From Gambelia wislizenii (Eukaryota; Chordata; Lepidosauria; Squamata; Crotaphytidae), in NCBI GenBank assembly GCA_030847615.1, contig JAUMIR010000005.1, positions 165,630,596 to 165,694,595 on the forward strand: a DNA stretch of 64,000 nt, in the 5' to 3' direction. Of the stretch, positions 43,119-52,560 are shown one piece after another; the stretch's first letter is position 1, and every line of letters starts with the position of its first letter. A program made the translations under genes and the position numbers. The notes under the pieces are model-generated. The model was not told the origin of the DNA. It worked only from the letters and a program-made list of their open reading frames with translations, and searched no databases.

Positions 43119-44700
43119 CTAGGGCCCTCCAGATTTCGGGCTGCCAAGAAGCCACAGACCCTCTGGCATCCTGTCGCCTTCAAGCATTGTGTCTGGAGCC
43201 AACTCTCTGAAGCGCTCCATCTGCATGCAGGAGAGAGTGTCAGCAATCTCATTGTTAACGCCCGCGACATGCCGTGCAACAAATAATATGTTGTGTGTAA
43301 GGCATTGTAGGGTGAATGCCCGAACCAGCCTCATGACCCTCGGGGATTTCAATCTGAGGGTGTTTATAACCTGGACTGTTGACGAATTGTCACACCAAAA
43401 ATGTACTGATGAATTGGTCAACTCTCTAGCCCACATGGTGGCCGCCACCAAGATTGGGAAAAATTCCAGAAATGTAAGATCTAAGGTAACATCAGTCCTG
43501 CTCCAGGAGGGGGACCACCTGCTGGCACACCAACGACCAGCAAAATAAACCCCAAACCCAATCGAACCCGCAGCGTCAGATGAGATCTGAAGGGCACCCT
43601 GCAGTTTCCTTTCCTCGCGCCATAATGAAATGCCGTTAAAATGGTCCAAAAATTCCTGCCAGACTTGTAAATCATCACGAATCACCCCAGTGATCCAAAT
43701 TTTATGGTACAGCCTCTGGACACCAATAACGGCATCACACAGTCGATGGAGGAAAACCCTACCTGGGGCAACTACCTTGCAAGCAAATTTCAGGTGACCA
43801 ATAAGGACCTGAAACACTCTCAGCGTGGCCTTGTGTTTACTCCTAAACTGACTGATCCTATCTCTCAATTCCCTAACCCTTTGCTCAGACAAATGGCATT
43901 GCTGGTTGACGGTATCAATCTCAATGCCCCAAAACATCAGACGCTGTGAAGGACCTTCCATCTTTTCTGGAGCCAAGGGAACCCTGAGTTCCCCAGCCAT
44001 CGGCTCAAACTGGCATAGCAAAAAACTACAGATGCCAGACCCTTGCTCTCCTGTGAATAGGAAGTCATCCAAATAGTGGACCACACCACATTGGATTGTT
44101 TTAACTCTCAGGGCCCATTCTAAAAGATGTTGAACATTTCAAAGGCAATGCAAGAAACTGAGCACCCCATAGGCAAGGTGCGATCCATATAGTATCGCCC
44201 CTCAAATTGAAAACCCAGCAGCTTGAAGTCATCGGGATGGACTGGTAGGAGTCAGAATGCTGACATAATGTCACACTTAGCCATCTCTGCCCCCAGTCCG
44301 TGTCTCTGTACCTCGCGTATGGCTGCATCAAAAGACATATACTTCACTGTGCACAATTCCAGAGGGATAGAGTCATTCACTGGCTCCCCCTTTGGATAGG
44401 ATAAATGATGTATCAGCCTAAATTCCCCTGGAGCCTTCTTGGGTACTACACCCAGGGGGGACACCCAAAGGTTAGGCACCGGAGGCTGGGAAAAGGGGCC
44501 AACTACTCTCCCTTCGGATCCCTCTTTGCATATCTTCTCCCTAACAATATGTTCTATTCCTTTAACTGATTGCAGATTCCGAGCTCGAGAGGGGCACCTG
44601 GTCCCCTGGTACGGAATCCGAAAACCAAAATGAAAACCCAGGGATAGATAAGTGGCTGCCTGTTTGTCGGGGTACATTCCTAGCCACCTATCCAAGACCT
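43119..44700 (-). pseudogene. Reverse transcriptase-RNase H of copy B
   Basis: The N-terminal part (44252-44695) has FGFRIPYQG, WVSPLGVVPKKAPGEFRLIH and HGLGAEMAKCDIMSAF, where the motif A Asp lies in KCDI. A TGA stands where many DIRS-type RTs have Arg (SAFRLLPVHP), one transition from CGA. Palm sequence follows in other frames. At 43119-44084 a 321-codon frame resumes with VHYLDDFLFTG (motif C, both Asp), then the thumb, then an RNase H with SSDAAGSIGFGVYFAGRW, LEFFPILVAA, HFWCDNSSTVQVIN and NEIADTLSCMQM. The four acidic RNase H residues (D, E, D, D) are all present. This copies the element RNA and removes the template. Confidence 0.9.
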
Positions 44701-44779
44701 CCAGTCTAATTGAACTTGGGGCCCTTTTTGAGGCTGATTAGAGGGAGCACTACCTTTCCCTGACCCCTACCTCTCAGAC

Positions 44780-45060
44780 AATTTCAAAAGGAATGTGAAG
44801 CTCCACAGATGGAGCATTCGTGGCTAAACCTGCACGGTTTCCTAGAACATGATCCATGGGCACTAAACTCCCAGCAGAGCATTTTCTGTCCCGCACTAGC
44901 TGAAGATAGTTTCGAGCCCATGGTAGCAGCGGTCCTCAACAGTTGGCCGCTATGAGTGTGCTCTCCTTGAATTGGCCGTGCTGGGGTCATAAGCTGCATC
45001 CACAGCCGGGGATGCATCATATCCCAATGCAAATTTGGATAAATCGCAGCCCTCATGCGA
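44780..45060 (-). pseudogene. gag C-terminal part with CCCH finger (copy B)
   Basis: The translation MRAAIYPNLHWDMMHPRLWM, QLMTPARPIQGEHTHSGQLL is followed by CWEFSAHGSCSRKPCRFSH, a C-x8-C-x4-C-x3-H finger, and ECSICGASHSF. The frame stops being collinear at 45060, where a SINE begins. The finger is conserved in all three coding copies in this window, the only difference of note being the lost Trp in copy C. Confidence 0.82.
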
Positions 45061-45365
45061 AAGGAGCCCTGGTGGCGCAGTGGTTAAATGCCAGTACTGC
45101 AAGCCACCACATCGCAAGTTCGATTCCAGCCGGCTCCAAGGTTCACTCAGCCTTCCATCCTTTCGTAGGTCGGTAAATTGAGTACCCAGCTTGTGGGGGG
45201 AAATTAGCTAACACACATTGGAAACTGTTTAATGCAGTGTAGATGTGTAAATAGCTATTGCTTAAACCAATTTGTAAGCCGCTCTGATAGCCTTGTGGCT
45301 GAAGAGCGGGGTATAAATAAATGAAATAAAATAAAATAAAATAAATAAATAAATAAATAAATAAA
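45061..45365 (+). mobile_element. tRNA-derived SINE with L2-type tail, nested in gag
   Basis: The head GGAGCCCTGGTGGCGCAGTG, GTTAAATGCC is followed by ACTCAGCCTTCCATCCTTTC, GGTCGGTAAATTGAGTACCC and CAATTTGTAAGCCGCTCTGA, and by GAGCGGGGTATAAATAAAT and an A-rich tail. The 3' end is the L2 tail, so L2 machinery probably mobilised it. The insertion lies in the gag of copy B. The same place in copy A (about 17490) is uninterrupted. Confidence 0.9.
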
Positions 45366-45848
45366 TGGCTTCATCATAATTGACAAATTGGAGCATGTCC
45401 AGAGGAAGGCGACTAAAATGGTGAAAGGTCTGGAAACCATGACTTAAGAGGAGAGACTTAGGGAGCTGGGTATGTTTAGCCTGGAAAAAAGACAGTTAAG
45501 AGGCGATATGATAGCCCTGTTTAAGCATTTGAAGGGGTGTCACGTTGAGGGTGGAGCAAGCTTGTTTTCTGCTGCTCCAGAGATTGGAAAAACGGAGCAA
45601 TGGATGCAAGCTCCAGGAACAGAGATTCCACCTCAACATTAGGAGGAACTTTTTGACAGTGAGAGCTGTTTGGCAGTGGAATGCACTCCCTCGGAGCGTG
45701 GTGGGGTCTCCTTCCTTGAAGGTCTTTAAACAGAGGCTGGATGGCCTTCTGTCAGGGATGCTTTGATCGTGATTTCCTGCATGGCAGGGGGTTGGACTGG
45801 ATGGCCCTCGTGGTCTCTTCCAACTCTGCAATTCTATGATTCTATGAT
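45366..45848 (+). mobile_element. CR1 LINE 3' fragment, nested in gag
   Basis: The translation gives [60 protein letters not shown] and VWQWNALPRSVVGSPSLKVF, the CR1 ORF2 C-terminus. The 3' UTR ends ATTCTATGATTCTATGATA. It directly follows the SINE tail in the same orientation, so it either inserted into that tail or came with it. It is strongly 5'-truncated. The gag of copy B resumes at about 45849. Confidence 0.92.
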
Positions 45849-46840
45849 AAAGAAGCCATGCTGGGCCAGCGAAGTCGATGTAAGCCCTACAGATTATATC
45901 AATGTACTGAAACAATGTACTGCTCCCCGATGGGGCTGTGCTTTAACTATGACCCCAGCAAGGATCAAAAAACCTGAAAGCCAATTGAACCAAGTCCTTT
46001 CGACTTTCCTTTTCTTTTCGACTTTCCTTTTCTTGATTTTTTCCTTGTCCTTATGCTCTAATTCCTCTTTACAATTTTTCTCCAGTTCCCTATACAGAGG
46101 GAAAAAACATCAACATACTCTCCCTTCAATATCTTATCCCTAGTGAATTGCAACAAATGATCCCCAAGGGGCAGAGACATCTCCCCAAACGGGATCGCAG
46201 AATAAGTAACCGAAACATAACCTGCTATCTGAGGGGTCCCAGCCAATTATGATGGACCAGCCTGATGTACCCCGCCCCCTCCAAGGGTGTAAGGACCCCA
46301 AGTTGACTATTGAGGCCCAGCCCACCCGAAAGTTGGGGGAGCCATAGGCCAGCCCAACTGTGAACTTTGCAAACCCATCCCCTGTGTGATGTTGGGTGCA
46401 ACTGGAGGCCAGCCAGCCCATGGCCAAAACAACCTGGTAGGAAGGGTGGCTGGATTAGTGGGTGACTCACCAGATGGCAGCGGAGCATCCCCAGGCTCGG
46501 GTTCCACATCTGGAGGGGACGGGAAATTGTCGAACCCCTCCGATGGTTTGGATCCAGATGCGTCATCCCCCTGGAGTTTCTTCTCCAAAGTGTCTAAGCT
46601 GGAGAGAATTTGATCAGTCAGCCTACCTTTCTTTGAAGTCCCCCACCACTGATACCCTGTATTTTTCCCAACTGCTGGATCCTATCCAGAATAGCCCTCC
46701 AAGGGATCTCTTCTTCACCCTCACTAGATGAGGGGGAAGGCGGTGGGGCCGTGGGCCACTTCGGTGCTGGCCCTTTGCCCTTACCACCCGCTTTCCCTAT
46801 TTTGGGAGCCATGTGATCTCTCAACTGTGCAACGATTAAC
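45849..46840 (-). pseudogene. gag N-terminal and middle part (copy B)
   Basis: From the N-terminus, MAPKIGKAGGKGKGPAPKWP, TAPPPSPSSSEGEEEIPWRA and ILDRIQQL lie at 46680-46830. They are followed by SKPSEGFDNFPSPPDVEPEP and GDAPLPSGESPTNPATLPT, and then SAIPFGEMSLPLGDHLLQFT with KILKGEYVDVFSL at 46070-46210. The counterpart in copy A is at 17466-18530. The start ATG at about 46808-46810 is followed by APK and is the likely initiator by alignment. Frameshifts separate these pieces. Confidence 0.8.
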
Positions 46841-48110
46841 TCGGCCCAATAACAAGAAATGGTACAAATCAACAATGTAGTATTTGCACACACAATCACC
46901 CTTAATTATGTCCGTCCCCCCTATCAGTGTTGTCAATTGTGCTGTAAACCAACACAATCCACATCAATCACACCCCCTGGGGCCTCCAACAGCCCAAAAC
47001 ATGGGATGGGGAAAAATACGGCCACACTTATAATAACAATCCAATAATATTTTGCCTACTGGACGATCAATACTAATGTTATTAATCTTATTACTATTGA
47101 AGGCCCATGCAGGCCCAAGGCACAACAAAACTACTAGGTCTGGTCTGGCCTCAGCCCTGAGGCCTACTGGGCCTCCCATTGGTGACTGTAGGCCCAGGCC
47201 CCGTGAAAACCAAGGCCTCCCGGGCCCCAGACCAGACCAAACCGGATTCCGTGGGGGCTAGGCTGAAAAATTCCTAATCATGCCGAGCCCCAACCAGCCC
47301 GGACTGGAACCCAAGCGGCGCCAGAAAGAAAATGCACAGAAAGGGGCCCCACAAGGCCCACTGAACTATTGCCCACTAGGCCCCGCCACATGGCTGGCTA
47401 GGCCTCGGATGGATAACAGGCCGCTGGCCTGCCGAGAAGACTGCAGCTGACCAACACCCCCAGGAAAGGGCTCACCCCCACAATTTCCCTAGGCGCAATG
47501 GACACCCCTGCCACCCCTGCCAAGGGAAACAAGAGATGGGGTAAGACCCGCCCAGGCCTTCTTGTCATCCCCACTCAGCTCCTGGGGCTAAAGTTAGCCC
47601 GCCACCCATGGACGAGTATCTTTGCCAGCTGCAGGCTCGCTCCACTGCACTATTGCCATTTGCTCGGCCACCAGTCCTCCCTGCACAGGCCGCAATTGCC
47701 CTTAGCTAGGCCTCCAATCCTCCCGACGCAGGCCATGATCGGCCGCCTCCCAGCGCGTCACAGTTGCTGCCTGGCTGCCGCTCGGCCACCTGGCCACCAA
47801 TCAGTAACCCAGCCACAGGCCGCTGACCGCAGCCCCGATGCGGACACAGCCAGCCAATGCCCGAACTCCATCCGCTCCTAATACGCTGCCTCTTTTGCCC
47901 ACAAACGTCCGCTACGCCTCGCCGAAGCAAAAGAGGGTAGGAAGAGGGGCAGGCAGCCCTTAGAACATCTCTGGCCCTGGCCCTCTTCTCTTGTTGCCAG
48001 CACTTGCCAGCGACGTCAGAGCTTGGTCTCTGGCTCCTGCCTGGCCTGCAAATGGAGATCCCAGCCGTGAGGCCCGTTACGCAGCGGGGATCTGTGTTAT
48101 TCCTCCAGTG
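46841..48110 (-). other. 5' leader of YR element copy B
   Basis: This is GC- and CpG-rich non-coding DNA upstream of gag. GGCCC, AGGCCT and related words are frequent at 47090-47420, as in copy A. It contains long open frames on both strands because of composition only. The outer limit near 48110 is judged by the return to AT-rich DNA. Confidence 0.55.
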
Positions 48111-49940
48111 CACCTCATCTTTTACAAAGAGTAGTTACAGAGAGTTCCCCTTCCTCCTCTACACACAACCCTTCTACACAAAGTGACAGAGTTGAAAGGT
48201 GTAGGCTGTGGTTCAAACGGCTGAGGAGAAGGTATCTCCCCCCCACAAAAAAAAAACCTGGGCAGACCAGAGTTTGGAAAAGTTACTTATTTGAACTACA
48301 GCTCCAAGAATATCACAATTACCATCTGTCTGGGAATTCTGGAGCTATAAACATTACAAATAACATGTTAAAGCTCTTGGGTAGAAGTACCTCTGCATAG
48401 ACTAGAAAAGCTATCATAGGAGAGAGAGGTGGGAAAGTCAGTTCTGGTCACTGTCTTCTACATCCTTAACTTTGGATCATAAAGCTTATTTTGAGCTGAC
48501 ATCTACAGGATTGCACTGCTAGTCTGTTTCTAGCAGTGAATGCACAGACATTCAGAAGAGGTACCCCGCAGGGTCTCTTTTTTCACCTTTTGTTAGGAAA
48601 TTGAGTCAAACACAGGCACTGCAAGTACAAGACAAGGTACCTTAATTATTTTTTGAGGGTGTTTTTACAGAAGAATTGCTGAGTAGACTAGAAAATCCTC
48701 TTAAATAATGGGATATAAATATAAGGACAATGGCTAAAACAGCTAGTTTACAGGGATCATCAATCAGAAATATCCAGTTCTTCTAAGAAGTCTATTGTTA
48801 TCCTAGTAGAAGTGCTTAAATAACCAGGATTTTTAATCTTTTAGTAGAACTGTGGATATACAGAGGTCCAACGAAACTGAAAGTTACATTATTAGTGTTT
48901 GTATTAAAATATTCTAGATAAATCTCTTCCTGAAAATGGGTTAGGGGTCTATTCATTTAATGATTAAATGTGTACAAATTGCTACCCTTTTAAAAAGTTT
49001 CTTTGTTTTCACTATTTTTAAGCTTTTTAAACTTTTACCTTTGCTTCCTGTTATATTGGAATAATTAGCTATACATATTAACATTATACATTAACAGTAT
49101 TGTCTTACAAATATCTACTGAGATGTAAAGCATTCTTCTTTAATGAAGGCTAACAGCAGAGGTGAATATTTAGTTATTTTTTTCATTGAAAATGTCTCTG
49201 CAAGATTTTTTTAGCACTTTTTAGGAAAATGTGTTTTATTTGTGTAAATTGCTCTTATTTGACTTCACTGTTGTTATCTGAATTGCTTGGGGTCCTTGGA
49301 AACCTTCTGATGTCCTAATATTAAATTGGGGAATTAGCTACTCAGCTTGGCATGTGAGAGGTCAGCAATGGCAGGACCTTTTAACCTATGTATACTGGTA
49401 ATAACTGAGGAGACTCTAAACCAAAAGGTACAATTAAATGATCTTTATTGGAAATTAACAGCAGTCACACAAACACTCAGGCTTCAGGCACTCACACAAG
49501 GCTATTGAAAGCAGTAGGAAGTATTTGTATAGAGGAATAGAGTAAGGGGATGACAGGTTATACTGTACCAATCCTTCATAGTGGAGATCATGAAGTACAC
49601 CAACAGCAGGGGGGATTAGAAGACAGGATGGCTGCACAGTTTGACATGGAGTCACCAGGAAGTGGATCTGTGTGCCTAGCTACACAGACTGGCATGGAGT
49701 AGATAGGAAGGGGATCTGTGTGCAACTTGGTGGTATTCTAGCATGATATTTATATGAAATATTTTCTCTGATGGGATAGGTGCTTGAGTGAAGTTCCCAG
49801 GCCAAAACAAACGGTACTCCAGAAGAGTTAACAATCGTTAATGGTTGATGCTTTTAGAATTGAACTAGCTGGACCCGGTGTACCATACGCCATTAAAAAA
49901 CTCCCCCCAAAATGTTCAGGAGACCTCATGATAACCCTTT
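48111..49940. other. No gene; possible element with poly(A) signal near 49.44 kb
   Basis: No coding homology was recognised. At 49430-49460 the minus strand reads CCAATAAAGATCATTTAAT, a possible poly(A) signal of an unidentified minus-strand element. AGCTGGACCCGGTGTACCAT at about 49868 may be the start of the repeat whose end lies at 50.3 kb. Confidence 0.35.
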
Positions 49941-49949
49941 GAGGTTTAA

Positions 49950-50110
49950 CTCACCCACCTGCTCGTTCTTCCCCCTGCCACCCTCCTACCACTTGTTCTG
50001 CCCCTTGCCACACCCATTGCTTGTTCTTCCCCCACCACTCATTCTGCCCCCCTCATTCTGTCCCTCCCACCACTCATTCTGCCCTGCCCACCCCACCCCT
50101 TGCACTCCAG
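49950..50110. repeat. C-rich imperfect minisatellite
   Basis: Several imperfect units of roughly 20-30 bp carry CACTCATTCTGCCCC or CACTTGTTCTGCCCC, separated by CCACC-rich spacers. The strand bias of C is very strong. Confidence 0.75.
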
Positions 50111-50194
50111 AAAACACACGCACACACCACATCCACCCCCATGCTACTCACGCTCTAGCTTCAGCCACCATGTTTTAGATCTACATGGTCCTGC

Positions 50195-50295
50195 CCCCAG
50201 TGTGCTGATTGGCTGCCCAACAGACCTGTAATTGGTTGGTCAGTTCCCTAAGCAGCCAATCATCACACTGGAAATGGCAACATACCCAAGATAAT

Positions 50296-50332
<37 letters not shown>

Positions 50333-50334
50333 GA
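50195..50334 (+). repeat. Unnamed repeat with (GATA)n tail
   Basis: TGATTGGCTG, TTCCCTAAGCAGCCAATCAT, CACACTGG and CAACATACCCAAG match 37040-37178 and are followed by a (GATA)n microsatellite (about 50296-50333). The related copy has (TA)n instead. Confidence 0.65.
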
Positions 50335-50769
50335 ACAGGCTAGGACTTTTGCTGGAGTGGAGCAGGAGAGGAAGGACCTGTTTTACAACCATTAAGGTCT
50401 CTTGCTCTTGTCGAGTGGATTAGTGAATGACTCACCTCCAGGTGTTAAGTCCTGATCTGAGTATTTGGTTTTGGGGGAATTTCCAAAGGCCCCTCCCTTG
50501 TTTTTACATGAATCCTGCCTTGCTATTTGGGAGTTCCTGGTTTACCCTCAGCCATGTGGATGGCCACACTTATTCAAATTATTAAATATAGCCAATTATT
50601 CGTTATTCCAAGATGGGGGGGGGCTATCAGGGTAGGTAACATTTTCAGAAATCTGATGTAATTTTGTTCTCTGTGGCACCAGAACACAGTGATGTCTGAT
50701 TCTCTTTGTTGTATTGCAGTGCCCTCCTATATTCACTAGGACAACCCTGATTGTGTCACTCTTGGTTGA

Positions 50770-50870
50770 GGTCATAGGCCTTGGGTTCCATTTTAGGAAA
50801 AAGGTGGGATATAAATTACATGAATGAATGAATGAAAGAAAGAATGAAAATGTAGGAACAAGGAAGAAAA
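50770..50870 (+). mobile_element. L2-type LINE 3' tail
   Basis: GGCCTTGGGTTCCATTTTAG, GAAAAAGGTGGGATATAAAT and an ATGA-rich tail match the shared L2 terminus. A CA-rich microsatellite follows at about 50892-50924. Confidence 0.65.
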
Positions 50871-50924
50871 AGCAGCCTGAGAATTTAATGGCACACACAC
50901 ACACACAAACGCACGCACACACAC

Positions 50925-51479
50925 CACCCCTTAGTAAACCATGATGTCAAATGTGACTGTATAAAAAAGGAAATGATTTAGAGCATATAAAAACATTCTG
51001 ATTTTAATCTGAATGTTAAGGAGGAAAGCGCTGAATGAGACCTTAATTAAAAATCACTATCATGGCTAAGGTACTATATGCTGTGTTATCATTGCACTGT
51101 TTGTACACAAAATAAAACTGTTAGAAACTGCCCATCTAAAGTAATTGAGTATGACACTATGTTAGTTTCTTGATGATGAATTACTTAGGGCAACTATTTT
51201 CTCAGAACAATATGAGTTTCAGTTGTTCTGCCATTAGCAACAATTCACAAATTTCACAAATTTGAATAAACATTTGTCTGTATATAATAGGATATCACTA
51301 ACAACTAAGTAACTTTCCAAGTTCTGGTTGTTGTGCTGATAGTGGGGAGGAGAAGGTCCCCATGTATGTGACCTTGAGGGAATTAAAGGAAAGAGGTTGG
51401 GATATAAATGTAACTAACAAATAAATAAGTGTTCCTGAATAGCTATCCCGGTCCGAAGATTTGGCTGTCTTTCCCCTTA
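50925..51479. other. No gene; weak L2-like tail
   Basis: GAGGTTGGGATATAAATGTA at about 51391 is a degraded L2-type terminus. Nothing else was recognised. Confidence 0.4.
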
Positions 51480-51642
51480 AGTTGCCATTGAATTATTCCA
51501 TTTTTTCTCTTTTTAATTATTGTATGTTTTTAATCTTTTTAATGTAATATTGTTTTAAGGGGTGGGTGGGTTAGGGTACTAATGAAATTATGGAATTTTC
51601 ATGCTGTAAGCTGCTGCAATTGTGTTGCAGAGGGGCGAGATA

Positions 51643-51673
<31 letters not shown>

Positions 51674-51681
51674 AATTAATG

Positions 51682-51713
<32 letters not shown>
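51480..51713 (+). mobile_element. L2-type 3' end with (AAAT)n and (AAT)n tail
   Basis: A T-rich 3' UTR (TTTTAATCTTTTTAATGTAA) is followed by CATGCTGTAAGCTGCTGCAA, GGGGCGAGATATAAATAAAT and long AAAT (to about 51673) and AAT (about 51681-51713) arrays. It has the same structure as the 3' end of the L2 element at 54.4 kb. Confidence 0.75.
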
Positions 51714-51714
<1 letters not shown>

Positions 51715-52560
51715 GCTGCCTGCCTGAAAACTGTTGCACAAAAAAAGAGGGGGGTACATATAAGTCTGTATCAATAGTGTGTATCCCTGCCATAGCTCAA
51801 AGGCCATGGAACCTAGATACTTGAAACTTGGCACAAAGCCTAAGGAGACCACGTGTCTTCAGCTGATTTGATTTCTAAAATTAATTGTTCAATTTAAGTT
51901 AATTCAGAATTTCCTATTTCTATGCAACCTTTTACTCATTAGAAGACAAAGATTCCTAGCCAGCAGCAAGGAAATTCCATCAGGAATGGCATATTAATTT
52001 ATCCCTAGAGTTTTCAGGAAGTTCTACATGGAGAACAGATGTAAGACAGGTGGGGCAGGAAGCATTGAGAGAGGCAGCTGCAGCAGGACTCCAAGGTGTT
52101 AGTCCAGCTGCCTCTTCCTGATAGATATCTGTAGATATCATTCCCTAGTGCCCCAATGTGCAGGGCCTTGAAACCTTTTGGTTGGACACCACCAGACTGA
52201 AAACAGGTGTGTGTGTGGGGGGGGGTTTGCCAACTTATGTCTCTAGTAAGATATAACTAGAGTGATGGAGCGCCATCATTGCAATTATGTCTGATGATGC
52301 AAGGTCTTGGATGTGGGATGATTGCGTGAAAATTGTAGAGTTCTGTACAAAAACTGCTCAGTTTTAAACCACTCACACATGTATTTTGTGTGTTTTTATA
52401 CACAAAAACAGCAATCTTGCACAAAAATGACTTTCACAACAAAAATCTTGCACAAATCATGGACAAAATTAATCTTGCACAGAAAAACAGCAATCATGCA
52501 TTAAAACCGTGTCCCTATTTTTTGTGTAAGATTGCTTTTTTGTGCAAGGTTGCTCTTTCT
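51714..52560. other. Unassigned DNA and TTGCACAAAA-rich tract
   Basis: No gene is visible. At 52330-52560 the words CTTGCACAAAAATG, CTTGCACAAATC and CTTGCACAGAAAAACAGCAA recur. The same TTTTGCA/CTTGCA vocabulary resumes just beyond the 3' end of the L2 element at about 54463-54490, which suggests L2 inserted into this tract. Confidence 0.5.

Larger units (their letters stand above)
41143..48110 (-). mobile_element. Ngaro/DIRS-type YR retrotransposon, copy B
   Basis: This is the most complete YR element in the window, about 6.2 kb once the nested SINE and CR1 are subtracted. Minus-strand order is GC-rich leader (46835-48110), gag (44780-46835, interrupted), RT-RNase H (43119-44700), tyrosine recombinase (42268-43080), SGNH hydrolase (41625-42215) and 3' terminal region with an AATAAA-type signal near 41208-41220 (minus). 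A YR instead of an integrase plus an SGNH hydrolase after it fits vertebrate Ngaro elements. All frames are broken. The ends are approximate because such elements make no target-site duplication. Confidence 0.88.

Noticed and set aside
43189..43548. 119-codon plus-strand open frame
   Set aside because: It lies antisense to the RNase H coding region of YR element copy B and has no homology of its own.
47498..48113. Open frames of 127 and 135 codons in CpG-rich DNA, considered as a CpG-island first exon
   Set aside because: The sequence is the GC-rich 5' leader of YR element copy B. No splice site or protein similarity supports a host exon.
50296..50334. CRISPR-like short repeat array
   Set aside because: It is a simple (GATA)n microsatellite with no spacers in vertebrate DNA.
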